Shown here: piece after piece, positions 12,271 through 24,484 of the stretch
Layout of the letters: each line of letters opens with the position of its first letter
How positions within the stretch are numbered: the stretch's first letter is position 1
Source: Sipunculus nudus
Lineage: Eukaryota; Annelida; Sipuncula; Golfingiida; Sipunculidae
Reading direction: 5' to 3'
Assembly (NCBI GenBank): GCA_026874595.1
Contig: CM049308.1
Span: forward strand, 46,135,327 to 46,199,326
Length of the DNA: 64,000 nt
Translations under genes and position numbers: made by a program
The notes under the pieces: generated by a model
The model's input: the letters and a program-made list of their open reading frames with translations, nothing else
What the model was told of the DNA's origin: nothing
Databases searched by the model: none

Positions 12271-12870
12271 TGCCTACCCCCTAAGTGTGAGGGTCCTCGG
12301 CACACTAATTAAAAAAATAGATCAGCTAGATAAATAAATAGAAGCTTAGATATACTAACTGAATTACCAAGAGCACCTATGAAACAGACTAGCCTGTTCT
12401 TCACTCGGTCAGTATATTTCCTTTATAGAATATGAATGTACTTTATCCACTTGCTAGTTAGCTAACCTATGTACTCCTTAAGTATGACCCGACCACCAAT
12501 CGGTGGGTTCCGTTTCCACGAACACTGGCCGATCAAATTAATTTTAGAGGTGCACACTGATCAACCTATCTCCTTCATATCAACATGTAAATATATCCTT
12601 ATGCTTTCTTTTTGATGACCACCTAAATTATACTTCTCACTATAGACCTCTTGCAAGCACCTATAATGCAATTAGACGAACCTACACTGTGTTCCTCTCC
12701 ACTTGTTAACTTAATAATAATTCCTGAATTTGCACGTCAACACATGAAACCTAAAATATATGAGCACTTATCCCTAATATAGTATCCCTACATTGCTAAG
12801 ATTCCTTAATTCCTCAATGAGACTGGCATTAAATATGCACATATAATTAAACCCAAGAGTCCTTTTTCTT
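12271..12870 (-). other. Polypurine tract and untranslated 3' part of element A
   Basis: It contains the purine-rich tract next to the LTR and otherwise AT-rich sequence without an ORF. It matches the corresponding region of element B (18,509-19,088). Confidence 0.65.
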
Positions 12871-13287
12871 TCAATATTTCATTTCAAAGTCCTGAATCAA
12901 GTCCTTATCACCAATCACTAGGTCTGTGTACTCCCAGTAGTTGTGTTCCGGCCCGAGGCCTTGCCACTGCACGAGGTACTTTGGTTCCAATCGTCCCGCG
13001 GCGTTCCGGGTCCACATCTTATCTAAGATGCGCTCGGGCTTTTTGTGGTCGGTCGCGAGCGGGTCATCTGAGGTCGAGGTTTCTGGAACTGTGTCTGAAA
13101 TTTGATCACCATTATTATTTACGTTCTTTTCAACTTCCGTGTCGTCTTCAAAGTCATCGATCGGGGTTCGGATCGGCGCATTATCCGGATCGACGTAAGG
13201 CTTTATACAATTAACATGCACTATGTGTTGCTTCCGCCGGTTATCACATGTTTCCACGCGGTAGTTCACGGGAGATGTTTTCTCCAT
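12871..13287 (-). pseudogene. Integrase C-terminus with chromodomain, element A
   Basis: This 138-codon minus frame begins with the integrase C-terminal subdomain (basic, with HIVHVNCIKPYVD at residues 21-33) followed by an acidic linker. Its last 55 residues form a chromodomain-like module: RILDKMWTR, then YLVQWQGLGPEHNYWEYTDLV, with the aromatic residues of the fold kept. Chromodomains at this place mark chromovirus-type Ty3/gypsy integrases and are thought to guide integration to chromatin. The frame continues from the integrase core just upstream after a frame break near 13,290-13,306. It is part of a 5'-truncated element and probably inactive. Confidence 0.8.
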
Positions 13288-13305
13288 TATCCGGTAGGGC
13301 CCATG

Positions 13306-14055
13306 TCAGGAACGCGAGAGTTTTGGCGACAGCCCAGGACGTTTTACAGGAGTATATAGCCAAACGCAATGCCCAACTTGGTAATCTGTATCTTGTGCAC
13401 ACTCATCGAATCGTAGTTTAAGTTTCTGTTGTGCTAGTTCAGTGTTCCCTTTGACTAAATGAAATGCTTCCTGCAGCCGCGTGATCATTTCAGTCCGATA
13501 CTCGTCTGTGGAGGTGTATATGACCGCCGGACTCTGCAACGTAGCTTCGAGCGGTAGCACCATGTCACGTCCGTGACATAAGAAGAACGGTGTTTCCAGC
13601 GTGGTGTCATGTAAGCTAGACCGGTACGCGGCGAGCGCAAACGGAATTAACTGGTCCCAGTCTCTTTGATGGCTGCTCACATACATTGATATTTGTTGCA
13701 CCAACGTGGCGTTGAATCGTTCCACGAGCCCATCAGTCTGCGGCCTATAGGCACTCGTGTTTATCTTTTTTGTATTCATAATTGTACATATTTCGGATAG
13801 CACTTTCGACAGGAAGTTCCTCCCGCGATCGGAGAGCAGTGTTCGGGGTGCGCCGTGCCGGCAAACAATTTCTTCCACGAATGCCCGGGCAGTGGTAACG
13901 GCATCAACTGCTCTAACTGCACGTGCCTCAGGGTATCTTGTAAAATAGTCACTGAAGACGATAATATACCGGTTGCCGGAATCAGTAGGTGGTAGGGGTC
14001 CAAGTACATCGGCTGCCACACGGTCCCATGGGCCAGCCGCAGGTATTGGTAACAA
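13306..14055 (-). pseudogene. Integrase catalytic core, element A
   Basis: This 249-codon frame covers the rve integrase core. The catalytic triad is complete: Asp16 (in AADVLGPL), Asp76 (in LLSDRGRNF) and Glu112 (in GLVERF), with exactly 35 residues between Asp76 and Glu112. The end (PVKRPGLSPKL) enters the GPY/F-type C-terminal subdomain. It would join retrotransposon DNA ends to target DNA in the nucleus. The same region of element B is broken by frameshifts. The parent element has lost its 5' half, so expression is unlikely even though the core is intact. Confidence 0.85.
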
Positions 14056-14088
14056 TGGGGCCAGTTTTCTATTGCTCGGTGTCTTTCT

Positions 14089-14687
14089 TGTGGCACAGTG
14101 AACGCACGACTAACACCAGAATTCTACGTCGGCGTACATGAGTTTCCAGTAGAATCGCTCTTCTATCTTGGTATACGTTTATGGAAGGCTAAATGGCCAG
14201 CCGTTGGGTCGTCATGGCAACAGTACATTATCTCGTCTACGAGAACACGCGGTACTACTAACTGTCGGCGAGTTAGCTGTCGTCGGCGGGGGCCGGGACA
14301 CCACAGGTGGTACAGCACTCCATCTTTTAATATATATTCCCCCGATTCTGCTGCTATTCGGCGGGCATCCGCCGAGTTAGTGGGGAGTGTACCATCCTGT
14401 AAATACTGGATCAGTGGCCTCAGACTGGGGTCACGTGATTGTTGGTCGACGGCCTCCTGTTCCATATGGTCACTCAGGTCAGCGAGTTTTTCGATGGGTG
14501 CCACTGCGGTTTTCGGCATAGCGCCGATGTTGAACGGTGTTAACGACAGGCCGTCAGCATTCCCGTGCTTGGTTCGGTGTTTTACTTCTAAGTCATACTC
14601 TTGAACTTTCAATGACCAGCGTGCCAGCCGGCTGGCCGGGTCTTTGATGTTCATCAGCCACTTAAGGGGATTGTGGTCAGTGACCAC
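14089..14687 (-). pseudogene. RNase H end and integrase zinc-finger domain, element A
   Basis: The frame starts at the end of the RNase H region (TDHNPLKWLMN, then DGLS for the usual DxLSR end). It continues through the tether into the integrase N-terminal HHCC domain, with the His pair near the end (CCHDDPTAGHLAFHKR). The Cys pair (CVHC) follows near 14,090-14,115 but after an in-frame stop, so the domain is interrupted. The catalytic core follows directly downstream at 14,055. Confidence 0.75.
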
Positions 14688-14702
14688 GGTGAACTTACGC
14701 CC

Positions 14703-15080
14703 CTACAGGCAGTGGCGGAAGTGTTGCACTCCCCAGACTATTGCCAGTGCCTCCTTTTCGATCACAGCATAATTACGCTCATGCTTTCGAAGGTGGCCAC
14801 TACCATAAGCGACAGTAGTTTGACCATGTCCCTCAGTCTGTTGAGCTAACACAATCCCTAATCCAGTATCACAGGCGTCCGTATAGAGCACAAAAGGGGG
14901 AGAAAAGTCTGGGTGTTGTAGTATCATCTCACATGTCAGCGCTTTCTTTAGACTTTCAAAGGCATCGGCGCATTTATCGTCCCAGCAAAATTCAACATTC
15001 TTCTTCATCAACCGATGTAGCGGACTCGCAATACTAGCAAAATCCTTCACAAACTTTCGGTAATACGAAGCCAATCCTAG
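14703..15080 (-). pseudogene. RT thumb/connection and RNase H start, element A (truncated)
   Basis: This 123-codon frame reads ASYYRKFVKDFASIASPLHRL, the RT-RNase H junction of Ty3/gypsy polyproteins. It then gives the RNase H motifs YTDACDTGLG (first catalytic Asp), EKEALAIVWG (catalytic Glu) and QHFRHCL. The palm with YxDD is missing. Similarity to element B stops at about 15,080, so the element is 5'-truncated there. A single stop separates this frame from the next RNase H segment at 14,687. Confidence 0.8.
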
Positions 15081-15147
15081 CTTTGCATATGGACTGCCTC
15101 TGACAGTGACGTCACTTTGCCTAAGAAAAATATGATGGGATATTTCT

Positions 15148-15729
15148 TTGCTATTTCTTGAGGAGATAATCCACTCCCGATGGGAGGTGGTAAATCAAGA
15201 ACCAACAGCAGAAAAATCCATCCAATCCTTCCGAGAGATAGAGAGGAAGTGTTGTCACACAGTGTGTCACTTGTCTACAACAAGAGCTTCCGACTCCAAA
15301 AAATCCACCAGGAATAAAGAATTGCCAAAACATCTGCGGGACTGCGCACATTGTGTGGCGTGCCTGAGGTTAATCCAATGGACGGGATGTCCTGCCACCC
15401 CAGGATTCGTAAAGACTTTCCGGGAAGAAGCCCGTAGCCTGCTGACCGGGTTGTCTACTTCCAGAGAAGCAGATATAGTACAGACTGGTCTACAGAATAA
15501 GCCTCGTAAGGAAGCAGAGGTTGTGGCAGCTGAGACCTCTTCCTTGGATGAGGATTCGTTGGCTGATGGACGACCAGTGTCTCCTGAGTCAGCAGGTCTT
15601 ATAGACCTCATCTTAGAACCGGGTAACCAAGTCCGGACTCAGGGGCCCCACGATCCCAGAAATGTGTCAGTCGACAGGAACCAGAATCATCTGGCGCTAA
15701 GGTCGACTGGCAGGAGAGGGCGCTGGTAG
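15148..15729 (+). CDS. Unknown 193-codon ORF
   Basis: I do not recognise this protein. It is open for 193 codons and runs opposite to the truncated gypsy element A next to it. It has a Cys cluster in the first third (KCCHTVC and later CAHCVAC), a charged Ser/Glu-rich middle and a basic end (STGRRGRW). No domain, signal peptide or membrane span is evident. It could be the end of a retroelement ORF, since a TATA-bearing LTR-like stretch follows, or a chance ORF. Confidence 0.25.
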   Translation: MLFLEEIIHSRWEVVNQEPTAEKSIQSFREIERKCCHTVCHLSTTRASDSKKSTRNKELPKHLRDCAHCVACLRLIQWTGCPATPGFVKTFREEARSLLTGLSTSREADIVQTGLQNKPRKEAEVVAAETSSLDEDSLADGRPVSPESAGLIDLILEPGNQVRTQGPHDPRNVSVDRNQNHLALRSTGRRGRW

Positions 15730-16168
15730 TGGAGAACGCGGAACCGGTTGGTCTACCGGTTGAAGTGGAAGCTAAACAGTAGACGATGATAGACTGTCTA
15801 TTGGTCTCTTACGGGTCTTAACATGCTTCGATATGGATTTTTCTAATATTGAACTCGATTTCACTGCCTCTCTGTTTCGCACCTGATGTTCTGCTCTATA
15901 AGCAGTGACTGTTTCACTAAGAGGAGACGGTCCCTCAGTCGGGGTAGAACCCCGTGTTTAATATAAGCCTGTGGCCACAGAGATCGGGGTCATTCAATCG
16001 TATATTGTTTCAGTGTAAAGTTTGTATCTAGAGTACGGTTGACCAACCCTACAAAGATTTTGACTGTATACAGTGCCTTTGAACCAGTGAAAAATTTTTC
16101 TATGCCAGGGAGAAGAAAAAACAGGGGCCATTCTGCAGAAGAATACTACTAAGTCCAGTTTTCTTACA

Positions 16169-16170
<2 letters not shown>
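15730..16170. other. Gene-free, LTR-like stretch
   Basis: It contains a TATA-like TCTATAAGC near 15,895 followed about 30 nt later by TCACTAAG. It could be a promoter or LTR of an unidentified element, but no partner LTR was found. Confidence 0.25.

Positions 16171-16220
<50 letters not shown>
16171..16220. repeat. (TA)n microsatellite
   Basis: Uninterrupted TA run of 50 bp. Confidence 0.95.
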
Positions 16221-16221
<1 letters not shown>

Positions 16222-16224
<3 letters not shown>

Positions 16225-16371
16225 ATGAAGAAAAATTGCTCAGGGAAACGTATTGGGCTGATCCGGGAATCGAACCAAAGTCGGTGGCGCACATGTCTGG
16301 CGTTCCAACCGCTGGAAATGTAAGCTTGCCTAGCATGACAGTTCGGTCTACTTTTATGTCACCCCGTAACA
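16222..16371 (-). mobile_element. Short tRNA-like repeat, copy A
   Basis: About 150 bp, alignable with copies at 17,397 and 17,542. The minus strand carries a Pol III B box GGTTCGATTCC (16,266-16,276) and ends like the other copies (TGTTACGGGGTGAC as its start). A tRNA-derived SINE-like origin is inferred. The plus-side end is slightly decayed (GTAATG for GTTACG). Confidence 0.55.
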
Positions 16372-17180
<809 letters not shown>

Positions 17181-17396
17181 TTCTTGTCTCTGCTTGCATG
17201 AAACTGTGTTTCCACGTACTGTATTTGATTGTTTGATGAGAGGTACCTTTTTAAGAGCATTCTGCTATCAGAACAAGATTAACTTTCAAAGGAGTCACAC
17301 TTTTGGTGAACCAGGTGGCGGCAATTGCCCGATTTATTTTCAAATCACCATTCCCCTGGCCACAAATTTAGCCGTCACTTTGGATAAGCCCCCGTC

Positions 17397-17537
17397 TGTT
17401 ACGAAGACAAATTGCTCAAGGGAAAATATTGGGCGGATCCGGGATTCGAACCAATGTCTAGCGTTCCAACCGCTTCACCAGAAGAGCAAGCTTCATTAGC
17501 GATACAGTTTGGTCCGATTTTATGTCACACCATAACA
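17397..17537 (-). mobile_element. Short tRNA-like repeat, copy B
   Basis: It starts TGTTACGAAGAC on the plus strand. The minus strand has a perfect B box GGTTCGAATCC (17,442-17,452). It is separated from copy C by only a few bases, so B and C form a near-tandem pair. Confidence 0.6.
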
Positions 17538-17541
17538 CATT

Positions 17542-17700
17542 TGTTACGAAGACATATAGCTCGGAGGGAAATATTGGTGGATCCGGGATTCGAACCCATG
17601 TTGATGGCGCATATGTCCGACGTTCCAACCCCTTTGTTGGAAACGAATCTAAGCTTCACCAGCGAGACAGTTCGATCAGCTTTTCTGTCACCCCGTAACA
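17542..17700 (-). mobile_element. Short tRNA-like repeat, copy C
   Basis: The best preserved copy: TGTTACG at one end and CGTAACA at the other form a 7-bp inverted repeat, and the minus strand has a perfect B box GGTTCGAATCC (17,586-17,596). The combination of an internal Pol III box with inverted ends is unusual for a plain SINE. Confidence 0.6.
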
Positions 17701-17720
17701 ATATAGATAGATAGATATAG

Positions 17721-18508
17721 TGTCAGAGGTTGCCGACTCGCAGGTTCCCTCATCAAACTAGAACTTAAGGCAGACGTAATAAGACGTTGTGTAATCAATA
17801 TATCATATCAGAACAGGTTCGCATCATGTACATATGCGAAATATATTTAAACAGCAGGCCACTGGAGAACTAACTACTCGGTGCCTTCCCTCAATACTTA
17901 TATACTCTCTAGAGGTGCGAGTGAGGACCTTAACGAAACAGAAGCTATACGGCTGATGCTGGTATCGTTATCTGCCCTGTCAGAGTAAAAGTGTGTTTTT
18001 ACTTAAAATGGATATTTTCAAAGACTCTTACACTCTCAACTATAAATATTGCATTGCCAGATAACTCGCAGAACACTTTAAAAGTGATACTAATCGTGAC
18101 GTAATCACGAATTAAAGTTAACTTGTAATTTGGATTTTAATCTATCAACTGAAAAATGATTAATAACTGGAAAATGAAATAAGGTAAGTTATCTTGGCAT
18201 ATATGTACACAAAGAGAACCAAGGGCCCACATGAAAATCTATTATTCTAAGAAAAATAAATTAGGATCTGCTTGCAATTGAAGAAATATGTTTGGCAAAA
18301 ATACTCTATACACATCCATATGGGAAATTCAGCATGTGAGTTAAGGGGTCGCCGAGAGCCATCAGTTTCAGAGCACAGGCGATGGGCTGGTGGCATCGCC
18401 TGGCCGCTTACGCAATCGGTCGGGGCGACAGGGACCAGAGCTAATGGATAACGGCTGGACGTCAAGTGTACCCCTAGACCTGTTAGTATAAGTTCGTACT
18501 CTGTAACA
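17721..18508 (-). repeat. 3' LTR of element B
   Basis: Minus-strand sense TGTTACAGAGTACG...CTGACA, about 788 bp, homologous to the LTR of element A. It is preceded by a polypurine-like tract at 18,509-18,523. Confidence 0.85.
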
Positions 18509-19088
18509 TGCCTAGCTCCCTAAGTGTGAGCGTCCCCGGCACACTAATTAGAAATAGATTAACTAAATAAACATACAGAAGCTTAGATATACTAACTTTT
18601 AAGCTATTAAGGACACCTAAAACACAGATTAGCCTGTTGGTCACTCGGTCAGTATATTTCCTTTAAAACACCCGAATCTGAATGTACTTTATCTACCAGC
18701 TGGTTAGTTTACCTATGTACTCCTTAATTATGACCCGACCATAAAAATCGAACACTGGCCCATCACATTAATACTAGATGTGCACACTGATCAACCTATA
18801 TCTTCCATATCAACATATATATATACATCCCTATGCCTACTGTCGGATGAGCACCTAAATTGTTCTTCTCACTTTAGACGTCTTGCAAGTACGCATAATG
18901 CTATAAATCAAAACTACAGCGTGTTCCTCTAAACATGTTCATTTCATAATAATCCTTGGATTTTCATTTCAACACATAAAAACTAAAATATATGAGCAGT
19001 TATAGTACCCTAACATTGCTAAGATTCCTTACTTCCTCAATGAGTTATGCATTATGTAAACAGGCTGACTTTAAATATGCACATATAA

Positions 19089-19316
19089 TTAAACACAAGA
19101 ATACTTTTTCTTTCCATATTTCATTTCAAAGTCCTGAATCAAGTTATTATCACCAATCAGTAGGTCTGTGTACCCCCGGGAGTTGTATTCCGGCGCGAGG
19201 TCTTGCCACTGCACAAGGTACTCTAGTTCTAATCGTCCTGCGTTCTGGGTCAACATCTTATCTAAGAAGCGCTCGGGCATTCTGTGGTCGGCCGCAAGCG
19301 GGTCATCTTGGGTCAA
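19089..19316 (-). pseudogene. Integrase chromodomain fragment, element B
   Basis: A 75-codon frame with RFLDKMLTQN, LEYLVQWQDLAPEYNSRGYTDLL and LIQDFEMKYG, homologous to the element A chromodomain. The second aromatic of the NYWEY-type motif is lost (NSRGY), so the aromatic cage is probably damaged. It is separated from the integrase by further frame breaks. Confidence 0.7.
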
Positions 19317-19419
19317 GGATTATGTTGCTGTGTCTGTTTCATCATCATTACTATTTACGGTCATTTCAACTTCTGTGTCGTTTTCATAGTCATCAATGGG
19401 GGTTAAGATCGGCGCATTA

Positions 19420-20400
19420 TCAAGGCGCTATTTGCTGCTTCCGTCGGTTGTCAAATGTCTCAACGCGGTAGTTCACGGGAGATGTTTTTCCATTATCCGG
19501 TAGGGCCAATGCCAAGGACGGCAGTTTGGGCGACAGCCCAGGATGTTTTACAGGAGTACAATCCAAACGCGATGCCCGACTTGGTAATCCGTATCTTGTG
19601 CGCACTCATCGAATCGTATTTTAAGTTTCTGTTGTGCCAGTTCAGTTTTCTCTTTGACTAAATGAAACGCTTCTTGCAGGCGCGTGACCATTTCAGTCCG
19701 ATACTCATCTGTTGACGTGTATGTGACCGCCTGGGTATGCAACGAAGCTTCGATCAATAGCACCATGTCACGTCCGTGACATAAGAAGAACAGTGTTTCC
19801 AGCAAGGTGTCATGAAAGCTAGAACGGTACGCGGCGACGCAAACGGAATAAACTGGTCCCAGTCTCCTTGATGAATGCTCACATACATTGATATTTGTTG
19901 CACCAACGTGGCGTTGAATCGTTCCATGAGCCCATCAGTCTGCGGCCTATAGGCACTCGTGTTTCTCTTTTTTTGTGTTCTAGTTGTACATATTTCAGAA
20001 AGCAATTTCGACAGGAAGTTTCTACAACGATCGGAGAGCAGTGTTCGCGGTGCGCCGTGCCAGAAAACAATTTCTTCCACGAATTCCCGCACAATGGTTA
20101 CGGCATCAGCTACTGAAACCGCATGTGTCTCAGAATATCTAGTAAAATAGTCACTGAAGACGATAATATACCGGTTGCCGGAATCAGTAGGTAGAAGGGT
20201 TCCAAGTACATCAACCGCCACACGGTTCCATGGGCCAGCCACAGGTATTGGTAACAATGGGGCTAGTTTTCTATTGATAGGTGTCTTTCTTGTGGGACAG
20301 TAAACGCACGACTTTCACTAGAACTCTACGTCAGCGTACATGCCTTTCCAGTAGAATTGATCTTGTATCTTGGTACACTTTTTGTGGAAGGCTAAATGTC
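19420..20400 (-). pseudogene. Integrase, element B (several frameshifts)
   Basis: Three overlapping minus frames (20,257-19,754, 19,805-19,548 and 19,605-19,420) cover the integrase core to the C-terminal subdomain. Catalytic residues can be seen in the contexts AVDVLGTL, LLSDRCRNF and GLMERF. The frame changes near 19,800 and again near 19,600. The HHCC region upstream (20,258-20,400) is present but degraded. This is a decayed copy of the element A integrase. Confidence 0.75.
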
Positions 20401-20623
20401 CGGCAGTGGGGTCGTCATGGCAACAGTCCATTATCCCGTCTACGAGAGCACGCAGTACTACTAACTGTCGGCGAGTTAGCTGTCATCGGCAGGGGCCGGG
20501 ACACCACAAGTGGTACTGCACTTCATCTTCCAATATATATTCCCCCAGATTTGGCTGCTTGGCGGCGGACATCCGCCAAGTGAGAGGGGAGCGTACCATC
20601 CTGTAAATACCTGATCAGTGGCC

Positions 20624-21366
20624 TCAGACTGGGGTCACGTGATTGTTGGTCTTCTGTTCCACATTGTCACGCAGGTCAGCAAGCTGTTCGATGGGTGCCA
20701 CTGCGCTTTCCAGCATCTCGTTTGAGTTGAACGGTGTTCGCGACAGGCCGTCAGCTTTCCCGTGCTTGGTTTCGGGTCGGTGTTTTACTTCAAAGTCATA
20801 CTCTTTGAGTTTCAATGACCAGCGTGCTAGCCGGCTTGCCGGGTCTTTGATGTTCATCAGCCACTTAAGAGGATTGTGGTCAGTGATCACGGTGAACTTA
20901 CGACCGTACAGGTAGTGGCGGAAGTGTAGCACTCCCCAGACTATTGCCAGTGCCTCCTTTTCGATCACAGCGTAATTCCGCTCGTGCTTTCGTAGCTGGC
21001 GACTTCCATAATCGACAGTAGATTCACCGTGTCCCTCACTCTGCTGAGCTAACACTATTCCTAATCCAGTGTCACAGGCGTCGGTATAAGGCACAAAAGG
21101 TCGAAGAAGGTGTTGGTGTTGTAGTATCGGCTCACATGTCAGTGCTTTTATTAGGCTTTCAAAGGCATTGGCACATTTATTGTCCCAACAAAATTCAAAA
21201 TTCTTCTTCATCAACCTATGCAGCGGACTCGCAATACTAGCAAAATCCTTCACAAACTTTCAGTAATACGAAGCTAATCCTAGGAAGCCACGGAGTTCCG
21301 ACACATCTCTAGGAGCCGGAAAGTCATGGATGGCATTTATCTTATCGGGATCCGGTTCTACTCCGT
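20624..21366 (-). pseudogene. RT connection and RNase H, element B
   Basis: This starts at 21,366 with the thumb/connection motif GVEPDPDKINAIHDFP. One stop (Tyr-Tyr-stop for Tyr-Tyr-Arg) precedes a 209-codon frame with YTDACDTGLGIVLAQQ, EKEALAIVWG, TDHNPLKWLMN and the end DGLSRTPF, so the RNase H is nearly complete. The RT palm is not here; it continues beyond the insert at 28,522. Confidence 0.8.
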
Positions 21367-22330
21367 CCCATGGACCAGTCGACCAAGACATGATACTGTA
21401 GCGATCCTAGCTCCGGCCAGGGCTAGTGTGACAACCGAGGTGGGTTAACTGGATAAGTGGCTGTAAGGCGTGTATTCTCGTTGTGATAAGGTCGATGGGT
21501 GGTTTGGTTAACACTAGCCATATATCAGCCCACCAGGCGGAACGATCTCTGGATTGGGGCCTACTATGACAGCAGGTTACAGAATGATAAATTGAGGGGG
21601 AGGAGAGAAAAGCAGGGGCCTCGATGTATAATAAAAGACGGAACTACAAATACCAATTTAAATTATTCGGTTTATTGAATTTACACAGCAATCAAACATG
21701 TAATGTATCACGCCCTGGCTCAGCATTTTATCTATTTCTTCATTCGCTATCTTGCGCTGAGCCGGAGCCATCCGTCATGGAGGCAACCTGATAGGTCTTG
21801 TATCCCCTGTGTCTATCAAGCTTTATCAGATCCGTCCTCCCTAGCATTCCTCCTGGTACAGCAAAAACATCCGAATACTGTCAAAGCAATTGCATCAGTT
21901 GGGTGCGCTCCATAGCAGAAAGTTTATCTGACGCATTTTCTAAAAGGCTCTGCATATGTTCTGGTAGACAAGCCGTAGATTCCTTTTTGTCATTTTTCCT
22001 TGCATCAATGACACATACCTTGGTAGTTGTGGACCCTTATATGGCCTCCACTGTTTGAGCGCTGGCTACCTCTATTCCCCGTTTCAAGGTAACCGCTTCA
22101 CTATTGAGATTCGTCACTCTTATCGGAACCTCATTTGCCACGTCTACCAATGCCCTTGCTATGATTATATGATTATACCTGTATCCTCTGAAAAACATTT
22201 AGGTTCTATCATTTTGTTCCCTGTTGTAGCACTTCTTTGAAACTCGGAACTGGCTAAATATCCTGTGATTAAAAGCTCCGAATTCGTAGGAATGACCATT
22301 TCATCCTTAACACAAACTGCAACATGACCA

Positions 22331-22671
22331 TCAATCCGAGGTGTATCGGAGCAAAGACGCCCCATGAGTAGACATCTTTAGGCGCCCTGCCACAACATCA
22401 ATAACTGCTCTAGTGCCTTCTAGAAAGTCTATCCCTAGGATGCCGTCCATTTCACACAGATCAGTAACCACTAGATTCCACTTGTAGATTCCAACTTGAA
22501 CGTGTAGTTCGAACTCGACCTCCCCATATATTTGCATATCCATCCCCGTAGCTGTGCACAATCGGGTTTTTCCTGGCCGAAGAGTATGGCCACCAGACCA
22601 GCTGCACAACTGTTCAAACACATTCCCATTGAGCAAGCATGGGGTGATCCAGTGTCAACCAGCATTTTCAA
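22331..22671 (-). pseudogene. Retroviral-type aspartic protease, unit 1
   Basis: The catalytic motif LVDTGSPHA opens the domain on the minus strand at about 22,665, and GILGIDFLEG near its end is the typical second conserved motif of retropepsins. Between them the frame shifts by one base near 22,630, so two frames (22,671-22,471 and 22,636-22,331) share the domain. It would process the Gag-Pol polyprotein. No RT follows downstream in this unit. Confidence 0.75.
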
Positions 22672-22879
22672 GGACAGATGTCCGATACGGACTGGTTAAT
22701 AAAAACAACCTTTGTTACTTACATTGAGTTGGGCAGGTGACCTAATTTCTGATAGTTTGTTCAATTGGCCTGTGTTTCTGGCCGCAAACGCAAGCCATCC
22801 TGGTTAAACGCTTCTTCGTCAAGCACTTCTGCTCTCTCATGCTGCACCGCGCCGGTTTGGGCTGGCTGGTTTCTTTGGT

Positions 22880-23176
22880 TCAAAGGACACTGACGGGCAA
22901 AGTGCGTCTTATCCGAACAAATGAAACATCCGGCATCTCGCTGATGTCTCCTGCTCCTTGAAGCTTGTCCTGTCTGACCATCTGTCCTGCCTGCGGTATC
23001 GTTACAGTGTCCGGGGTAGATGTATTACATCGCACCACTGGCGAAACAAGCCCCGAAGGTTTGCGGATACCTCCGACTGCCGCAAGCGACTCAAACTCGA
23101 CTGCCAAGTCGACAGCTGCATCTAGATCTTCTGAGTGCCCAAACTGGACATGTTTGGTAACATCTGGTCCACCCAA
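22880..23176 (-). pseudogene. Gag C-terminal part with zinc knuckle, unit 1
   Basis: A 98-codon frame; in an adjacent frame a CCHC zinc knuckle (CFICSDKTHFARQC, 22,887-22,928) is preserved, followed by a Gln/Pro-rich tail. The frame change inside the nucleocapsid region shows decay. The knuckle would bind element RNA. Confidence 0.7.
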
Positions 23177-23275
23177 CCCAAAGATGAACTAGACAACACA
23201 TAGAGCATCCCTATTCACCTCAGATAACTGATGATGAGCTTTACTAGCCAACCTGCGTAAAGCTGATGAAAATGT

Positions 23276-23869
23276 TTATGGGCTCTCGTCTCTCCGACGT
23301 TTCCGATAGCGGAAATCGTTTCTGTAAGAAGGTCGCCGCTGGGTCGGACAGTAGCAACGTGAAAGGACCGCCTTCAATGCCTCGAAACTTCCGAGTTCCT
23401 GTTCCGTCAGCCCTCCCAGGACTGTTTGTGCCTTACCCCGAAGGCTCATGGCTAGTTGTTGGTCTTTTTCTCTTTCTGACCAGCCATTCCACATCGCCAC
23501 TGAAAGGAAATGTGACAAGAAGTCCTCCCATTCCCATACTGTATAATCAAAGAGGTCGGTTGTTTCTCCTCTCTGCTGGCACGTGGGCCCTTCTGCGGGG
23601 GCGGCCCACCATATGCAGTTAAACTCATCCGAGGTCCCTGGTAAGATGGCGGTGGCGCTTCCCTTCCGACCACGTTGCATGTTTTCACTATGCCTTGTAT
23701 GCCCGAAGACGGGCCTTTGATCTCTCCCGGTCATCAGAATATCCGCTTCCTGTGGGTATGGCGTAGAAACATGTGCGAGACGAGGACCGGAAGGAAAACA
23801 AACTTGTCTCCTCGTCACCTCTGCTCCAGGACACATCCGAACGAAGAGGCTTCTGGTCGGTTGGCTCAT
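23276..23869 (-). pseudogene. Gag capsid-like domain, unit 1
   Basis: A 197-codon frame. Residues 107-170 resemble the retrotransposon Gag capsid region: WEWEDFLSHFLSVAMWNGWSE, then LAMSLRGKAQTVLGGL and LKAVLSRCYCP. These match the pattern of helices around W..F...F and L...L.G.A. The start is a non-ATG opening after an upstream stop, so the N-terminus is uncertain. It lies between the N-terminal gag frame (24,484-23,972) and the zinc knuckle. Confidence 0.7.
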
Positions 23870-23971
23870 ATCTGTGTACAGACTGGTGTCTCCCTGAAGG
23901 AGTCCGTCAGATGACTCTGCATACCTCTACGAAATATCCGAAAAAGGACTTCGGGGTTGCTGCTCATTCTG

Positions 23972-24484
23972 TCACAGATACGGAGAAAATAACTCTTCCC
24001 CAGAATCAGCACATTTTGCTCGTGCCTGGTCACAGGCAATCTCTGAACGCCTTGGCGGTGTTAAATAACTGGGATCCGGACTGGAGAAAATACCTCCGTC
24101 TCTGGATTCAGCAGCCCTGTCGGGCATTAATCCGAATGAACTGTCCGGCATAGTCTTCTCAATATTATCAATCAAGGCTTCGTATTGTCCCCCATCGCTG
24201 TGCGGGCCCTCCCATCTCACGTTGCGTTCACTTATTGGCCGGTCTGACATGATGTCATCTGTATCTCCTGACAGCACCTCTCTGTACGAATCCTCTAAAT
24301 CAGACTCGTTTTCGTTACTACCTATCGATGGTGGGGGTGAGGTAGGATGAACATTTCGGGGAGAAATGCCTTCATTTCCATCAGTTCTAGGGGCGGATAA
24401 AGCACTAGGAAGCACAGAGACTAAACCCCGCCTAAGTGTCCCAAACAAAGTACTATATGACTCGATGGGTGGTTTGGCTGCCAC
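23972..24484 (-). pseudogene. Gag N-terminal region, unit 1
   Basis: A 170-codon frame, low in complexity, rich in Ser, Pro, Glu and Asp, without a known domain. The frame opens at a GTG codon where an ATG would be expected; a related leader at 21,488 has GTT there. It is assigned to gag by position, upstream of the capsid-like frame. Confidence 0.5.
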
